Source of the DNA: G963676655 sp963676655
GTDB taxonomy: Bacteria; Verrucomicrobiota; Lentisphaeria; Victivallales; Victivallaceae
Direction of reading: 5' to 3'
Length of the DNA: 64,000 nt
NCBI GenBank assembly: GCA_963676655.2
Contig: CAXXKX010000003.1
Location: 2,480,001-2,544,000 of the forward strand
A program made the translations under genes and the position numbers. Below are positions 15,593 through 25,229 of this stretch, in pieces (positions within the stretch are counted from its first letter, which is position 1; every line of letters begins with the position of its first letter). Under the pieces are notes generated by a model. That model saw nothing but the letters and a program-made list of their open reading frames with translations. It did no database searches and was not told the DNA's origin.

Positions 15593-16684
15593 ATGACAAC
15601 GATTTTAAAAAAAGATTTGGTCTTCGATCAGCTCAGAAATAATATCCTGACTGGTGAACTGACCGGAAAATTGCCGAAAGAACTTGATTTGGCCCGGGAA
15701 CTGGGAGTCGGCAAGATAACTCTGCGCGCCGCTCTGGCTAAACTGCAGACTGAAAAATTGATAGCGCGGGTTCATGGACGCGGCACTTTTGTAACGTCGG
15801 AACGGGAACGTCACGTTCGTCAAAAAACTTTACTGATAATTGTTGACGCCAATCTTTCCTGGGAGAGTCCCAGTAATTATATTGTCCCGGAGGCTTACCA
15901 GTATACCGTGCAAAAAGAATATAAACCTGAGATAATGTATACCGAGCGTGTTCTTGCGCTTTCGGATCAGGAGTTCAGAACCTATCTCAAACGTCGCAAC
16001 GTTTCCGGAATCTTACTTGTGACCTCAAGGTTCAATGGCGATGAACCGATTTTGTTGAAATTAAAACCGCTTGATGTCCCGGTTGTGTTGCCGCACGGCA
16101 GACGCAATGACGGAGAGGTAACCGGGTTCGGCAATATCTATATTGACGCATCCCTCGCGGTTGATACCGCTATTGATTACCTTGTATCGAAAGGCCATAA
16201 AAAAATCGGTTTTGCTGGCCTCAAAAGCTCAGACGTCCCATTCAGAAAAAAGTCGCTTCAAGATGTCCTGGCTGTACTTGAAAAACATGGCTGCAGTACC
16301 AATCCGGCCTATTTTGTAGAGATGTTCTACGGCAGTGATGTTTCTAACGGGGTTAAGCAGATTATCGATGCTGAAGATCCGCCTACCGCGATAATTTTAT
16401 TTTCTGACTTCTTCGCGGTGGAAGCTTACCGGGCAATCAAAGGAGCAGGAAAATCAATTCCTGAGGATGTTTCGGTTTTCGGAATCTGTGGCAACCCGGA
16501 CGCGGATATGGTCACTCCGCATCTGACAACAATTGATTTCAAGTATTCGCTTCTGGCGCGTAAGGGAATCGATTTGTTAACCCGGTCCGATGAATGGTTT
16601 AAACCTGGAGAGAAAGGACCATTTGTTGAGTCGGAATTTGAGATTATAGAAAGGGATAGTGTTAGAACTATTTCATTACAATAA
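15593..16684 (+). CDS. GntR-type winged-helix / LacI-type effector chimeric regulator
   Basis: The 363-residue protein joins an N-terminal GntR winged helix-turn-helix (about 1-75, including LARELGVGKITLRAALAKL and VHGRGTFV) to a LacI/GalR sugar-binding domain (about 80-355, with KGHKKIGFAGL and IILFSDFFAVEAYRAI). This AraR-like architecture is used for sugar-responsive repression. The ATG at 15593 is chosen because the predicted transcript starts near 15557 and the GntR domain begins right here, though no strong ribosome site is visible. It heads an operon with a pseudopilin and a DUF4838 protein, the same order as the LacI operon at 2648-7418. Confidence 0.9.
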   Translation: MTTILKKDLVFDQLRNNILTGELTGKLPKELDLARELGVGKITLRAALAKLQTEKLIARVHGRGTFVTSERERHVRQKTLLIIVDANLSWESPSNYIVPEAYQYTVQKEYKPEIMYTERVLALSDQEFRTYLKRRNVSGILLVTSRFNGDEPILLKLKPLDVPVVLPHGRRNDGEVTGFGNIYIDASLAVDTAIDYLVSKGHKKIGFAGLKSSDVPFRKKSLQDVLAVLEKHGCSTNPAYFVEMFYGSDVSNGVKQIIDAEDPPTAIILFSDFFAVEAYRAIKGAGKSIPEDVSVFGICGNPDADMVTPHLTTIDFKYSLLARKGIDLLTRSDEWFKPGEKGPFVESEFEIIERDSVRTISLQ

Positions 16685-16702
16685 AACAACAGGAGATGTC
16701 CA

Positions 16703-17467
16703 ATGGATAAACATTATGAAAGAAAACGCTTCACATTGATTGAATTGCTTGTTGTAATAGCAATCATTGCTATTCTCGCCAGCATGCTGATGCCTGCATT
16801 GAATAAAGCCCGTGAAAAAGCGCGGGCAATCAGCTGCTCGGGAAACTTGAAACAAATCGGTTCCGGGATGGTCCAGTATATGGTTGATTATTCGGACTAT
16901 ATTCCATTCGGTTATGCCCCGGGGGGCGGCTTCAGCGGATATTCCAGCTTTGAGTTGCCGGCGTGGTATTGCAGAGTCGGGATATATCTCGGGATTCCGA
17001 GGAGAATGGATACTCATTATCAGTTTGGCCCAACCTGGGCGGAACGGCCTAAAAAGCCTAACGCTTTTACTTGTCCTTCGCAGGTGCATCTTTTCAGTTT
17101 TCCAAATCCATATCCGGTTTCATATGCGCCTGCGTTGCGTTTGTCCGGCCGTGCTCCGGCTGATGCCAATGGCTGCCAAAACGGCAAGGTTAACCGGGTG
17201 CTGAAACCTTCCGCCCGTGCCTTTGCCCTGGATTGGGAGGACAATGTTCTTGACGCCAATGGAAAAAATGACACTCCGGCGATCCTTATCAATGGAGGCC
17301 AAATCGTCATAGGAGGGACATATATGAATGCCGGTTTACGGCATGATCAGGGAGTGAATATGAGTTTTTTAGATGGTCATGTAATGCATAAGCCATATCG
17401 GGATATTATGTCGCCTTCTTCCGGAACGATTAGTGCAAACGGACCGTTTGATTACATTTATCGCTGA
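16703..17467 (+). CDS. Pseudopilin-like protein with H-X9-DG tail
   Basis: The 254-residue protein starts with FTLIELLVVIAIIAILASM (about residues 10-28) and the helix LNKAREKARAISCSGNLKQI. A globular domain follows, ending with the classic H-X9-DG motif HDQGVNMSFLDGH near residue 216. AGGAG seven bases upstream supports the start. It follows the regulator by 18 bases and precedes the DUF4838 gene by 49. It should be processed by a prepilin peptidase and held in the inner membrane by its N-terminal helix. Its role beside the glycosidase is unknown. Confidence 0.88.
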   Translation: MDKHYERKRFTLIELLVVIAIIAILASMLMPALNKAREKARAISCSGNLKQIGSGMVQYMVDYSDYIPFGYAPGGGFSGYSSFELPAWYCRVGIYLGIPRRMDTHYQFGPTWAERPKKPNAFTCPSQVHLFSFPNPYPVSYAPALRLSGRAPADANGCQNGKVNRVLKPSARAFALDWEDNVLDANGKNDTPAILINGGQIVIGGTYMNAGLRHDQGVNMSFLDGHVMHKPYRDIMSPSSGTISANGPFDYIYR

Positions 17468-17516
17468 AATTTGACAAAGAATCATAAATAATAACTTATA
17501 ACCTGAAAGGTGAATG

Positions 17517-20500
17517 ATGAAATTATTATTGTCCGCGTTGTTGAGTGCGGCGTCAGTCGCAGGTGCGGCTCCGCAAATTCTTCCGGATTGCAAACCATGG
17601 CAGTCACAGGGATTGAATCAAGTAAAAATGACTGATTCCAAAGGGACGGTGACTTTATCGGATCATGGCCGGACGAATTTACAAATCGTTATTCCCGCTA
17701 AGGAAAAATTTTCTTATTATAAAAACACGGCGAAAATGCTTCAGAAATACCTCGAACAGGCAACCGGCGCAAAATTCAATATTGTTCGCGGCAACCTGAA
17801 GTCTGGCAAAGGCATCTTCATTGGACCGTGTAATGATCCGGTGGTGAAAAAAGCTTTTGAACAAGCACAGAAACTACCGGAGGAAACTCTGGTTGTCAAG
17901 GTGTTTGAACACGGTGTAATGCTGCTCGGTAACGACCAGCCTAATCAAGCCGGGCGCGAACCTGGACGTTTATATTACATTAGCCCTTACTGGAGCAAAG
18001 GAACATTCTTTGCGATGGTCGATTTTCTGCAGCGCATGGTTGGATGTCGATTTTATTTTCCGGGGGAGTTGGGGACGGTAATTCCCGATTATAAAGCTCA
18101 AAAATTCACTATTCCTGCCGTTGAATACACTGACAAACCGGTTTTTCAATTTCGTTTGTCATCATATCACAACCATGGCTTCACGGATGACAAATCAGCG
18201 GGAACTGATGACTCTAGGAAGAGGTATGAATGGAGTGCGATGATGCGTCTCGGCGGGGTTGGAAATCAGCGGACAAGCCACACTGACAACGACTGGAACA
18301 AACTCTTTGCAAAAACTCACCCTGAATATTTTGCACTTCGCGAAGATGGTTCAAGAATGATCGGGATTCGACCTGGATTAAGCGTTCAGCGCTGCTATTC
18401 CAGTGAAGGCGGTTTTCAGGCGCATTTAAACGAGATAGATAAATATTATAAAAGTAACGGGAAGGATTATACCGCATTCGCATCTCCAGCCTTGACTCCT
18501 GACTCCAAGTATATTCGCTGGTGGCCGAATGACGGATTTCGAGGATGTCATTGTGCTGCCTGTATGAAGTTAACTGATCCGAAAGCTCCGCTGAATCGCC
18601 GCCATTCCAGGTTGATCTGGGCGTACGTAACCAAGCTGGCAAAAGCCTGTAAGCAACGCTGGCCTGACAAAAAACTGTTGGTCCCGGCCTATTCTTCGTT
18701 TCGCGTAATCCCGGATGATATCAAGGTCCCGGACAATGTCGAGATCATTCCGGTTTTGCCCGGTTCAGGTTTTTCCATGGCTTTTTTTAAGGAACCGGTC
18801 TGTCGAAAACTCGCTGCGGATGACGTAAAGCGCCTGAAAAAGCTTAATTCCGGCAAGGTCTGGATGTGGATGCATTATCCGCATCGGCCTCGTATCTCAA
18901 ATCAGATACATGTCCCGTATCCGGTGCCGCATTATATGCAGGAATATATCAAAAATAATCAGGACGTATTTTCCGGTTTCTATTTGAATGGTCACCCGAC
19001 CACGGTTCTTGCGCTTGACGGGGTTGTTCTGTATCTCTGGTTCCAGCTCCTCTGGAATCCGGCAATTAATGTTGATGCGGTGACCGACGAATACTGTAAT
19101 CTGATGTTCGGTCCGGCAGCCGGTACCATGAAAGAGTACTGGAAATTCATTACTGATCGCTGGGAAAATACCCGCTGGAAAAAACTGCCGGACTTTGCCA
19201 ATGCCAGGGATCGCATTCTTGAACAGATTCCGCAAAGTTGCTATTTCGGTGAAACCTATCCCCGAAAAGTGCGGGATAAACTTGAACTGATGCTGGAAAA
19301 AGCTCTGAAAGAAACGCCGGCAAATTCAATCTATCGCAAACGAATGAACTGGATGGTCGCAGGGACTAAAAAGTTCTTTGTCCAGGGAAGATTCTATGAT
19401 GCGGGCAACTCTGTCAAAACGACTGTTGCCCAACTGACTCCGGTTATTGATGCAGATCTTGCTGAATGGCAAAAAACTCCGTTTGTCGAGTTGGTTGATA
19501 ATGCTTCCGGGGCCAGGGTAAAGGAGAAAACTTTCATCCGGATGGCGGCAGACAAGGACAATCTCTATTTTGCCGGTGACGTGAAAAGTGAAAACGGTAA
19601 ATTTAATACCCCAGGTAAAAAAGAGCCGAGGGATTTTCCGTTATGGCGCCGGGATAATATTGAAATATTCATTTGTGCCGACACTCCCGGCCTCAAAGAA
19701 GCCGGTTTTCCGCAGAATTCCCAGTTTTATCATTTTATCATTAATGCCGATGGATCGATTTATGATGCATATAAGGATTCCAACGGCAAAAACGATGCGA
19801 AGGTGAACTTCAATATAGAATTGCAAACCAATCGCCATAAAGACGGCTTTACTTTTGAGCTTAAAGTTCCGTATAAATCAATTGGGACAAATCTTCCGAA
19901 ACCAGGAGCAATGTGGCCGGTGAACGTTTACCGCACTACTTATTCAGGAAGAAATACACAGTATCAGGCCTGGGCTCCGACAATGGGTTCGTTCCATGAT
20001 ACCAGTCGTTTCGGGATGCTTGAGTTTCCGCGCAACACCTTGTGGTCCATGAAGCTTGGCGGCAGTCCTTTTATCCATCCAAAAAATCCTGCCGGAGTTC
20101 AGGAAACGATAACTTTTAAGAATAATCAAATGATTGTCAAATGTAAAGCCGGGCCTGTGGTCAAGAAAAATTTTGAACTTAAATTTTACGGGCAAGCCGG
20201 ATTCCGTCCGGATATTAAAGAGAGTAAAAAGCCGTTGATTTTCCGGATGGAAGTTATGATGCAGGGTAAAGGCATTTTCCGGGTTCGCGGTGGAACCGGT
20301 CCGGCTCAAAAACGCGATCAATATGTCGGTATAATGTATTGGCCGCGGGTCCCGAAAGGACAGAGTATTGATGAAACCGTCGTATTGCAGCAGGACAAGG
20401 CTTTACGAGGCAAGGGTAAACAGATATATTCATCCAATACTTGCGTTTTCGCAGTTCAGGCTATTCCTGGAGCAGACTTTACTGTAACCCTCAAGAAAAT

Positions 20501-20519
20501 GGAAATATTTACGAACTGA
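17517..20519 (+). CDS. Secreted DUF4838 protein with C-terminal CBM9-like domain
   Basis: The protein (1000 residues) has a signal peptide (MKLLLSALLSAASVAGAA). The second of two adjacent ATG codons is preferred, since AAAGG lies six bases before it. An N-terminal alpha/beta domain of the GH67/GH20 type (about 45-180, MLQKYLEQATGAKFNIV ... FFAMVDFLQRMVGCRFYF) is followed by the DUF4838 region (about 200-520) with the Cys signature FRGCHCAACM. A CBM9-like beta-sandwich (about 640-830, starting VIDADLAEWQ) comes next, then a beta-rich tail to the end. It is probably a polysaccharide-degrading enzyme outside the cytoplasm. It shares the core but not the flanking domains of the protein at 4566-7418, so substrates likely differ. 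Confidence 0.85.
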   Translation: MKLLLSALLSAASVAGAAPQILPDCKPWQSQGLNQVKMTDSKGTVTLSDHGRTNLQIVIPAKEKFSYYKNTAKMLQKYLEQATGAKFNIVRGNLKSGKGIFIGPCNDPVVKKAFEQAQKLPEETLVVKVFEHGVMLLGNDQPNQAGREPGRLYYISPYWSKGTFFAMVDFLQRMVGCRFYFPGELGTVIPDYKAQKFTIPAVEYTDKPVFQFRLSSYHNHGFTDDKSAGTDDSRKRYEWSAMMRLGGVGNQRTSHTDNDWNKLFAKTHPEYFALREDGSRMIGIRPGLSVQRCYSSEGGFQAHLNEIDKYYKSNGKDYTAFASPALTPDSKYIRWWPNDGFRGCHCAACMKLTDPKAPLNRRHSRLIWAYVTKLAKACKQRWPDKKLLVPAYSSFRVIPDDIKVPDNVEIIPVLPGSGFSMAFFKEPVCRKLAADDVKRLKKLNSGKVWMWMHYPHRPRISNQIHVPYPVPHYMQEYIKNNQDVFSGFYLNGHPTTVLALDGVVLYLWFQLLWNPAINVDAVTDEYCNLMFGPAAGTMKEYWKFITDRWENTRWKKLPDFANARDRILEQIPQSCYFGETYPRKVRDKLELMLEKALKETPANSIYRKRMNWMVAGTKKFFVQGRFYDAGNSVKTTVAQLTPVIDADLAEWQKTPFVELVDNASGARVKEKTFIRMAADKDNLYFAGDVKSENGKFNTPGKKEPRDFPLWRRDNIEIFICADTPGLKEAGFPQNSQFYHFIINADGSIYDAYKDSNGKNDAKVNFNIELQTNRHKDGFTFELKVPYKSIGTNLPKPGAMWPVNVYRTTYSGRNTQYQAWAPTMGSFHDTSRFGMLEFPRNTLWSMKLGGSPFIHPKNPAGVQETITFKNNQMIVKCKAGPVVKKNFELKFYGQAGFRPDIKESKKPLIFRMEVMMQGKGIFRVRGGTGPAQKRDQYVGIMYWPRVPKGQSIDETVVLQQDKALRGKGKQIYSSNTCVFAVQAIPGADFTVTLKKMEIFTN

Positions 20520-20549
20520 TCAGTTATGTAAACCTCCTGTTGATACAAG

Positions 20550-20582
20550 CACTCCGATAAATTTTATCGGAGTGTTTATTTT
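20550..20582 (+). terminator. Rho-independent terminator after the DUF4838 gene
   Basis: CACTCCGATAA pairs with TTATCGGAGTG in a nearly continuous perfect stem with a small loop, followed by TTTATTTT. It lies 31 bases after the stop codon at 20519 and should end the regulator-pseudopilin-DUF4838 transcript. Confidence 0.85.
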
Positions 20583-20600
20583 AGAATTTGTCGGCATTTT

Positions 20601-20633
20601 CTCATCCGTCATTTATCCGTCACTCATCCGTCA
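20601..20633. repeat. Three tandem 11-base units (CTCATCCGTCA)
   Basis: Three 11-base units, the first and third identical and the middle one with a changed first part (TTTATCCGTCA), follow the terminator. The rest of 20520-20821 is AT-rich without a supported gene. A short GTAAAAA leader precedes the next start. Confidence 0.65.
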
Positions 20634-20821
20634 CTTTTGTATTTGTTTTGTAATTAATGATTTAAAAAATAACTATTGTCAAGCCGTCTGAATAATTTCA
20701 AACACTGCTTTTGCTTTTTAATGAATGGTTAATCAATTATATATTTTTTTATGCGGTTGCAATATTACGTCTGAATATTAAATTGTTTAGCAATAAAGCT
20801 AAATTGAAAAAAGGTAAAAAA

Positions 20822-22093
20822 ATGAAGCTTGCTGATAATTTTCCGATATATGATAAATTTGATTCACTCGTTCCGGTCTACTGCGTTACGCCAAATGACG
20901 GCGGATACCTGCATCGGTTTTTCGATACCTGTCCGGTCAGCCCTTCCGGACGCTATATTGCGTTGTTGAAGCTTCCCTTTGAAAACCGGGAACCATTACC
21001 GGGCGAAACGGCACAGGTGGTTGTTATCGATTTGGAAACCGGATGCGAAGAGGTAGTTAACGAAACTGCCGGTTGGGAGTTTCAAATGGGGGCAAATATT
21101 AATTGGGGTAAGGATGACGACATTCTGTTGTTCAGTGACGTCAATATTTCTGACTGGACGCCACATTGTGTCAAGCTCAACTGGAAGACCGGGGAGCGTA
21201 AAACTTTTGGCCAGGGCATTTATCACGTTTCACCGGACGGAACAAAAGTTCTCTGCACGAATCCGGCCGCGATGCGGCGTACTCAAGGCGGCTATGGAGT
21301 TATTGTGCCGGATGAATGCGTGGACCGCAATATTGGATTGCGAGACGACGACGGGTTGTATCTTACCGACACCGAAACCGGGGAATGCCGTCTGCTGATT
21401 TCGATCAAAGAAGTGGTCGAACGCACGGTTTCAAAGTCTGATCTGGCCCAATACAACGATTATGAAAATTATTTTTTCCACTCAAAATGGAGTCCGAAAG
21501 GAGATCGTCTGCTTTTTTCATTGCGCCGGTTTCCGGTGTCTAATCCTTATCGTTTTCAGGTGCTTCATCATAAAAACGCCATGAAGTACGATGTATTTAC
21601 GATCAAGCCGGATGGTTCCGAGTTATATAACGCGGTCAATGCCGATTACTGGGATCGTGGCGGGCATCATATTAACTGGTTCCCTGACGGTTCAAAACTT
21701 TCCATGAATCTCGGCTTCAAATGTGATGATATTATGCGCTTCACCCAGGTCAATTATGACGGGACGGATATAAAAATGATCATGGAGGACCCGATCGGTT
21801 CGGGGCATCCATCATTTAATCATGATATGACCTGGTTAGTCACTGACACCTATTGTTTTGAACCTCTGGCGTTCGGCGACGGAACCACGCCGATTCGCCT
21901 GATTGATTTGCGTAATAATCGCGAACAATGTCTGTGCCGGATATGTACTGAAACTCCATGGCAGGATGATGCCGCGCCATTGCGGGTTGATCCGCATCCG
22001 GTCTGGAATCGTGATTTCAATAGTGTCATCTTTAACGGTTTTGCCGACGGCACTAGAAAAGTCTACATTGCCGACATGTCAAAAATCGTTTAA
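20822..22093 (+). CDS. Beta-propeller protein, oligogalacturonate-lyase-like
   Basis: The 423-residue protein is built of WD40/TolB-like beta-propeller blades (repeated SPDGTKVL, SPKGDRLLFS and FPDGSKLSM-type strands). It lacks a signal peptide, so it is probably cytoplasmic. The segments GHPSFNHDMTWLVTDTY and DPHPVWNRDFNSVIFNG recall the metal-site His region of PL22 oligogalacturonate lyases, which cut short uronate chains in the cytoplasm. The match is by pattern only and the catalytic residues were not all located. The ATG at 20822 after AAAGGTAAAAA is preferred to an upstream in-frame start that would add a non-conserved hydrophobic leader. It lies after a terminator, so it may have its own promoter. 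Confidence 0.7.
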   Translation: MKLADNFPIYDKFDSLVPVYCVTPNDGGYLHRFFDTCPVSPSGRYIALLKLPFENREPLPGETAQVVVIDLETGCEEVVNETAGWEFQMGANINWGKDDDILLFSDVNISDWTPHCVKLNWKTGERKTFGQGIYHVSPDGTKVLCTNPAAMRRTQGGYGVIVPDECVDRNIGLRDDDGLYLTDTETGECRLLISIKEVVERTVSKSDLAQYNDYENYFFHSKWSPKGDRLLFSLRRFPVSNPYRFQVLHHKNAMKYDVFTIKPDGSELYNAVNADYWDRGGHHINWFPDGSKLSMNLGFKCDDIMRFTQVNYDGTDIKMIMEDPIGSGHPSFNHDMTWLVTDTYCFEPLAFGDGTTPIRLIDLRNNREQCLCRICTETPWQDDAAPLRVDPHPVWNRDFNSVIFNGFADGTRKVYIADMSKIV

Positions 22094-22118
22094 ATGCAAC
22101 CACCTGATGCGAACTTTT

Positions 22119-23258
22119 TCAATCGACCGGCAGGAAATCTATACTGCCGGCGTTGGGTAGTTTAACTCGATCGGTTTGTGAGAGCAGGCCGGATTTCGGG
22201 TCGATCCTGAAAACCCTGACACTGCCTGACCGTTTATCTGTAGAAATGATAAAATTGCCAGAGGGATCTATATTGATGGTTTGCGGCACGTCACCATGTG
22301 TGGATGTGCTTCCTGTAAAAGTCAATTTTCCGGTGACTGGAGCAATGGAGAAGCCCGCAATGCTGTTGTGTCCGCGATTTGAGACGTAAAGGAATTGGCC
22401 GTCTGGAGTAACCCGGAGTCCCGCGTTTGCGTTCATACCGATATAACTATCAGGTAAAGTGGAAATAGTTTGGATTGCTTTCAGGGAACCGGAACGGGGA
22501 TCATATTTGAAAGCTGATATTTTTGAGGTTAGTTCGAGATTGGTGTAGGCGAACTTGCCGGAAGGATGAAATATAAAGTGACGAGGTCCGCCGCCGGATT
22601 CAACTTTGACATAAGGAGTTTTGTTGGCGGTGATTTTACCTGAATTGTTTATTTTATAGATATATATTTTGTCAAGGCCGAGATCGGGGACATAAACATG
22701 TTGCCCGGCCGGATCGAAAACTGCGGCGTGCGGGTGGGGACTGGACTGGCGCATCTTGTTTCGACCTGAACCGGAATGCCTGACTTCTGAAGTAGCCGGT
22801 TTTAGCGAACCGTCTTTTGCCAGCGGCAAAACAGAACAAGTTCCGCCCCTGAAATGCGGAACAAACAAATAATGCTGCTTCGGGTCAAGCGCAATATCAC
22901 ACGGCCCGATTCCTTTAGTCAACTGGGAGTTAAGCAATTTCAGTTTTCCGCTGGTTCGGTCGATCTTGAATGCGCAAAGCGAGCCGCCCCAGCCTCTTGA
23001 GTGCCCCGGCCTCCCGGTTGTATATAACACGGTTCCGCCCGGGTTGATCTTGATTATGCCGGAAAGAGTTACTTTGGCAACTAATTTCGGTTTCGAGAGT
23101 TTGCCGGTCTCAGGATTCAGAATGCTGTTGTAGATGCCGGATTGGCGCGACATGGTTCCGAGGTAAACCCGATATGCGGCCTGTTTTTTTTCAGCAGAGA
23201 CCGCTTCCAGGGCAACCGTACATAAGAACATCATTAAAAAAACTTTAAGCCGGTTCAT
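22119..23258 (-). CDS. Secreted lactonase-family seven-bladed beta-propeller protein
   Basis: The 379-residue protein belongs to the 6-phosphogluconolactonase/YbhE beta-propeller family. It has repeated blade motifs such as DPKQHYLFVPH, DPAGQHVYVPDLG, HPSGKFAYTNLE and TPDGQFLYVSNRG. A signal peptide (MNRLKVFLMMFLCTVALEAVSA) suggests export, unlike cytoplasmic Pgl, so it may open sugar lactones outside the inner membrane or bind other ligands. AGGAGG lies seven bases before the ATG at 23258. A second ATG six bases earlier is too close to that site. It converges on the propeller gene at 22093 with a gap of only 25 bases. Confidence 0.85.
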   Translation of the reverse strand: MNRLKVFLMMFLCTVALEAVSAEKKQAAYRVYLGTMSRQSGIYNSILNPETGKLSKPKLVAKVTLSGIIKINPGGTVLYTTGRPGHSRGWGGSLCAFKIDRTSGKLKLLNSQLTKGIGPCDIALDPKQHYLFVPHFRGGTCSVLPLAKDGSLKPATSEVRHSGSGRNKMRQSSPHPHAAVFDPAGQHVYVPDLGLDKIYIYKINNSGKITANKTPYVKVESGGGPRHFIFHPSGKFAYTNLELTSKISAFKYDPRSGSLKAIQTISTLPDSYIGMNANAGLRVTPDGQFLYVSNRGHNSIAGFSIAPVTGKLTFTGSTSTHGDVPQTINIDPSGNFIISTDKRSGSVRVFRIDPKSGLLSQTDRVKLPNAGSIDFLPVD

Positions 23259-23291
23259 AAACATACCTCCTGAATGATAAAAATTATTAAA

Positions 23292-24161
23292 TCAAGTTAA
23301 ACAAGTCACCAGTCCATCCGGGTAAATTGAAATCGGTTGAGACATATTGATTGATGCCATCGGGAAGTTGTGACCGAACGGGAAGCCGCGCCAGACGGGA
23401 CAATCGAGTTCCTGGGCCCAATGGTAAAAAAGCCGGTTCAGCAGATCAGGATTTCCACACTCGGTGAATTCGCCTAAAACCAGTCCGGCCAGACGGTTGA
23501 GTACGCCGCACTGCTGCAGCTGCACCAGGCAGCGGTCGAGCCGGTAGGCCGGTTCGTTGATGTCTTCAATGATCAGAATTTTACCGGCAGTGTCCGGAAC
23601 AAATCCGGTTCCGCAGACCGAGGCCATCACGGTGAGGTTGGCTGCGACCGGAAGCGCGGCGGTTTGGCCACCGGAGATTGGGGCTAAAGTGCAGATATCA
23701 TACTTATCCTGTGCCATCGCCTGACGCATTTTTTTCATGGTGAATTCACAGTCAACGGCTTCCGGCAGTTTGCCGATCATTGGCGCGGCGACCGGAATGC
23801 CGGCGTTTTCTTTCAGCATGGCCATGTGGAGCGCGGTAATATCGCTGTAGCCAATCAGCGGAAGGTTGCGGGAGCGCATAAGGTCCCAGTCGATATGCGG
23901 CAGGAGCATGGCCGAACCGACGCCGCCGCGAATGCACCAGAGCGCGTCTATTTCATGGTTTCTCAATGCTTTATGAAAATCTGACAAGCGGTTGTCGAGG
24001 GCCGACGCGTGCCACGGCAGACCGTTATCGTTCAGGACATGCGGCATTATTTCGGTTTCGATGCCAAGCGAATTCAAGACTTTGCAGCCGGCTTCGATTT
24101 TGACCGGTTCAATGCCTCCGGCCGGAGCGATGACCGCTACTTTTTTCAGATTACCGATCAT
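23292..24161 (-). CDS. ldcA: LD-carboxypeptidase (S66 family, LdcA-like)
   Basis: The 289-residue cytoplasmic peptidase of family S66 removes the terminal D-Ala from murein tetrapeptides during cell-wall recycling. The nucleophile Ser83 lies in CIRGGVGSAML, the family Glu is probably Glu199 in LIIEDINEPAYRLDR, and the His is His264 in FPFGHNF, giving the Ser-Glu-His triad. The length is normal for the family. The start overlaps the stop of the upstream HAD gene by four bases (ATGA), so the genes are coupled. Microcin-resistance MccF-type proteins share the fold and are the main alternative. Confidence 0.88.
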   Translation of the reverse strand: MIGNLKKVAVIAPAGGIEPVKIEAGCKVLNSLGIETEIMPHVLNDNGLPWHASALDNRLSDFHKALRNHEIDALWCIRGGVGSAMLLPHIDWDLMRSRNLPLIGYSDITALHMAMLKENAGIPVAAPMIGKLPEAVDCEFTMKKMRQAMAQDKYDICTLAPISGGQTAALPVAANLTVMASVCGTGFVPDTAGKILIIEDINEPAYRLDRCLVQLQQCGVLNRLAGLVLGEFTECGNPDLLNRLFYHWAQELDCPVWRGFPFGHNFPMASINMSQPISIYPDGLVTCLT

Positions 24162-24733
24162 CCCAGCACCAACTTTTCGAGTTCCGCGAAAGAGTCGACC
24201 GTATAGTCGGCGTGACCTGAAAAGTCCTCTTTGCCGGGGTTGCGGAAGAAACAGGTTTTAGCACCGGCGGCATTGCCGCATTCAAGATCATGGATAAAAT
24301 CGCCGACCATCAGACATTCGTGCGGATTGAGCCTCCATTGTTCAATGACGTGCAGACAAGGTTCCGGGGCCGGTTTGATGTGCGGATACTCCCGGGTCAG
24401 GACCGGTTCAAAAGTGATGTCGAGCTGATCAAAAAGAATTTCACAGTTGCTTCGTCGGTTCCGGGTTATGACCCCAAGCCGGATGCCGACATCGTGCAGA
24501 TGCGATAACGTTTCAGGCGCGCCGGGTTGAAATCGGTTGTTTTTAGCGGCTTCTGCTTCAAAATCTTCGATCAGCTGCCAGCCCTCGCTGCGTTGCGGTT
24601 CGGGTCTGGCATTTAAAGTATGGGCCAGATCCTGTCCAGCCGGGATGGCCAGCTTTTCCCGTATCGCAATAAAATCAATGATCGGAACAGTCAAGGTTCC
24701 GTCCATATCAAAAATTATTCCTTTGAACCGCAA
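24158..24733 (-). CDS. HAD-superfamily phosphatase (phosphoglycolate phosphatase-like)
   Basis: The protein (about 191 residues) has HAD motif I in FDMDGTL near the N-terminus, motif II Thr in GVITRN, a Lys in IKPAPEP and motif IV in MVGDFIHDLECG. A helical cap is inserted after motif I. It probably removes phosphate from a small metabolite. A TTG at 24733 with GGAG eight bases upstream is the preferred start. Another TTG at 24748 would overlap the methyltransferase gene. It ends overlapping the LdcA start, within a run of four tightly packed minus-strand genes. Confidence 0.82.
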   Translation of the reverse strand: MRFKGIIFDMDGTLTVPIIDFIAIREKLAIPAGQDLAHTLNARPEPQRSEGWQLIEDFEAEAAKNNRFQPGAPETLSHLHDVGIRLGVITRNRRSNCEILFDQLDITFEPVLTREYPHIKPAPEPCLHVIEQWRLNPHECLMVGDFIHDLECGNAAGAKTCFFRNPGKEDFSGHADYTVDSFAELEKLVLG

Positions 24734-24737
24734 GTTT

Positions 24738-25229
24738 TCAACTCCCAACTTTCAACTTTGCTATTATTGCGTATAACACCGCTGCGGCGCTGTTGCCGAC
24801 ATTGATCGATTCTTTCTGACCGAACATCGGCAGACTGATAATGCCGTCACACGCGGACAACGTATCTTCATTAACTCCAAGCGCTTCATTGCCGAAAATC
24901 AGGGCCAGCGGGAATTCATAGTCGAAATCCCAGGCAAAATGGGTTTCCGGTCCGGTTTCAACCGCAAGTATTTGTTTACAGCCTTCTTCCCGGAGTAAAT
25001 GCACCGCATCGAGCGAGGTTTCAACCGTGCGGCATGGAACCATTTTATCCGCGCCCATAGCGGTTTTTTCAAGTTTGGGATGCGGCGGGGCCGGAGTGTA
25101 GCCGCAGGCGATGATTTCGGCGGCACCGACCGCGTCCGCGAGGCGGAAAATGTTGCCGGTATTATGGGCGCTGCGCAGGCGGTCCAGAACAATAGTGATC
25201 CGGGGCATTTCCGCGGGGAACTCAGACAT
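24738..25229 (-). CDS. SpoU/TrmH-family RNA methyltransferase
   Basis: The protein (163 residues) is a SPOUT methyltransferase that 2'-O-methylates tRNA or rRNA using S-adenosylmethionine. The three SpoU motifs are visible: RSAHNTGNIFRLADAVG (motif 1), LIFGNEALGVN (motif 2) and ISLPMFGQKESINVGNSAA (motif 3), the last forming the trefoil knot. It has no extra RNA-binding domain, as in TrmL or TrmH-like short forms. The ATG at 25229 has GGAG seven bases upstream and overlaps the ROK gene stop by eight bases, so translation is coupled. Confidence 0.88.
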   Translation of the reverse strand: MSEFPAEMPRITIVLDRLRSAHNTGNIFRLADAVGAAEIIACGYTPAPPHPKLEKTAMGADKMVPCRTVETSLDAVHLLREEGCKQILAVETGPETHFAWDFDYEFPLALIFGNEALGVNEDTLSACDGIISLPMFGQKESINVGNSAAAVLYAIIAKLKVGS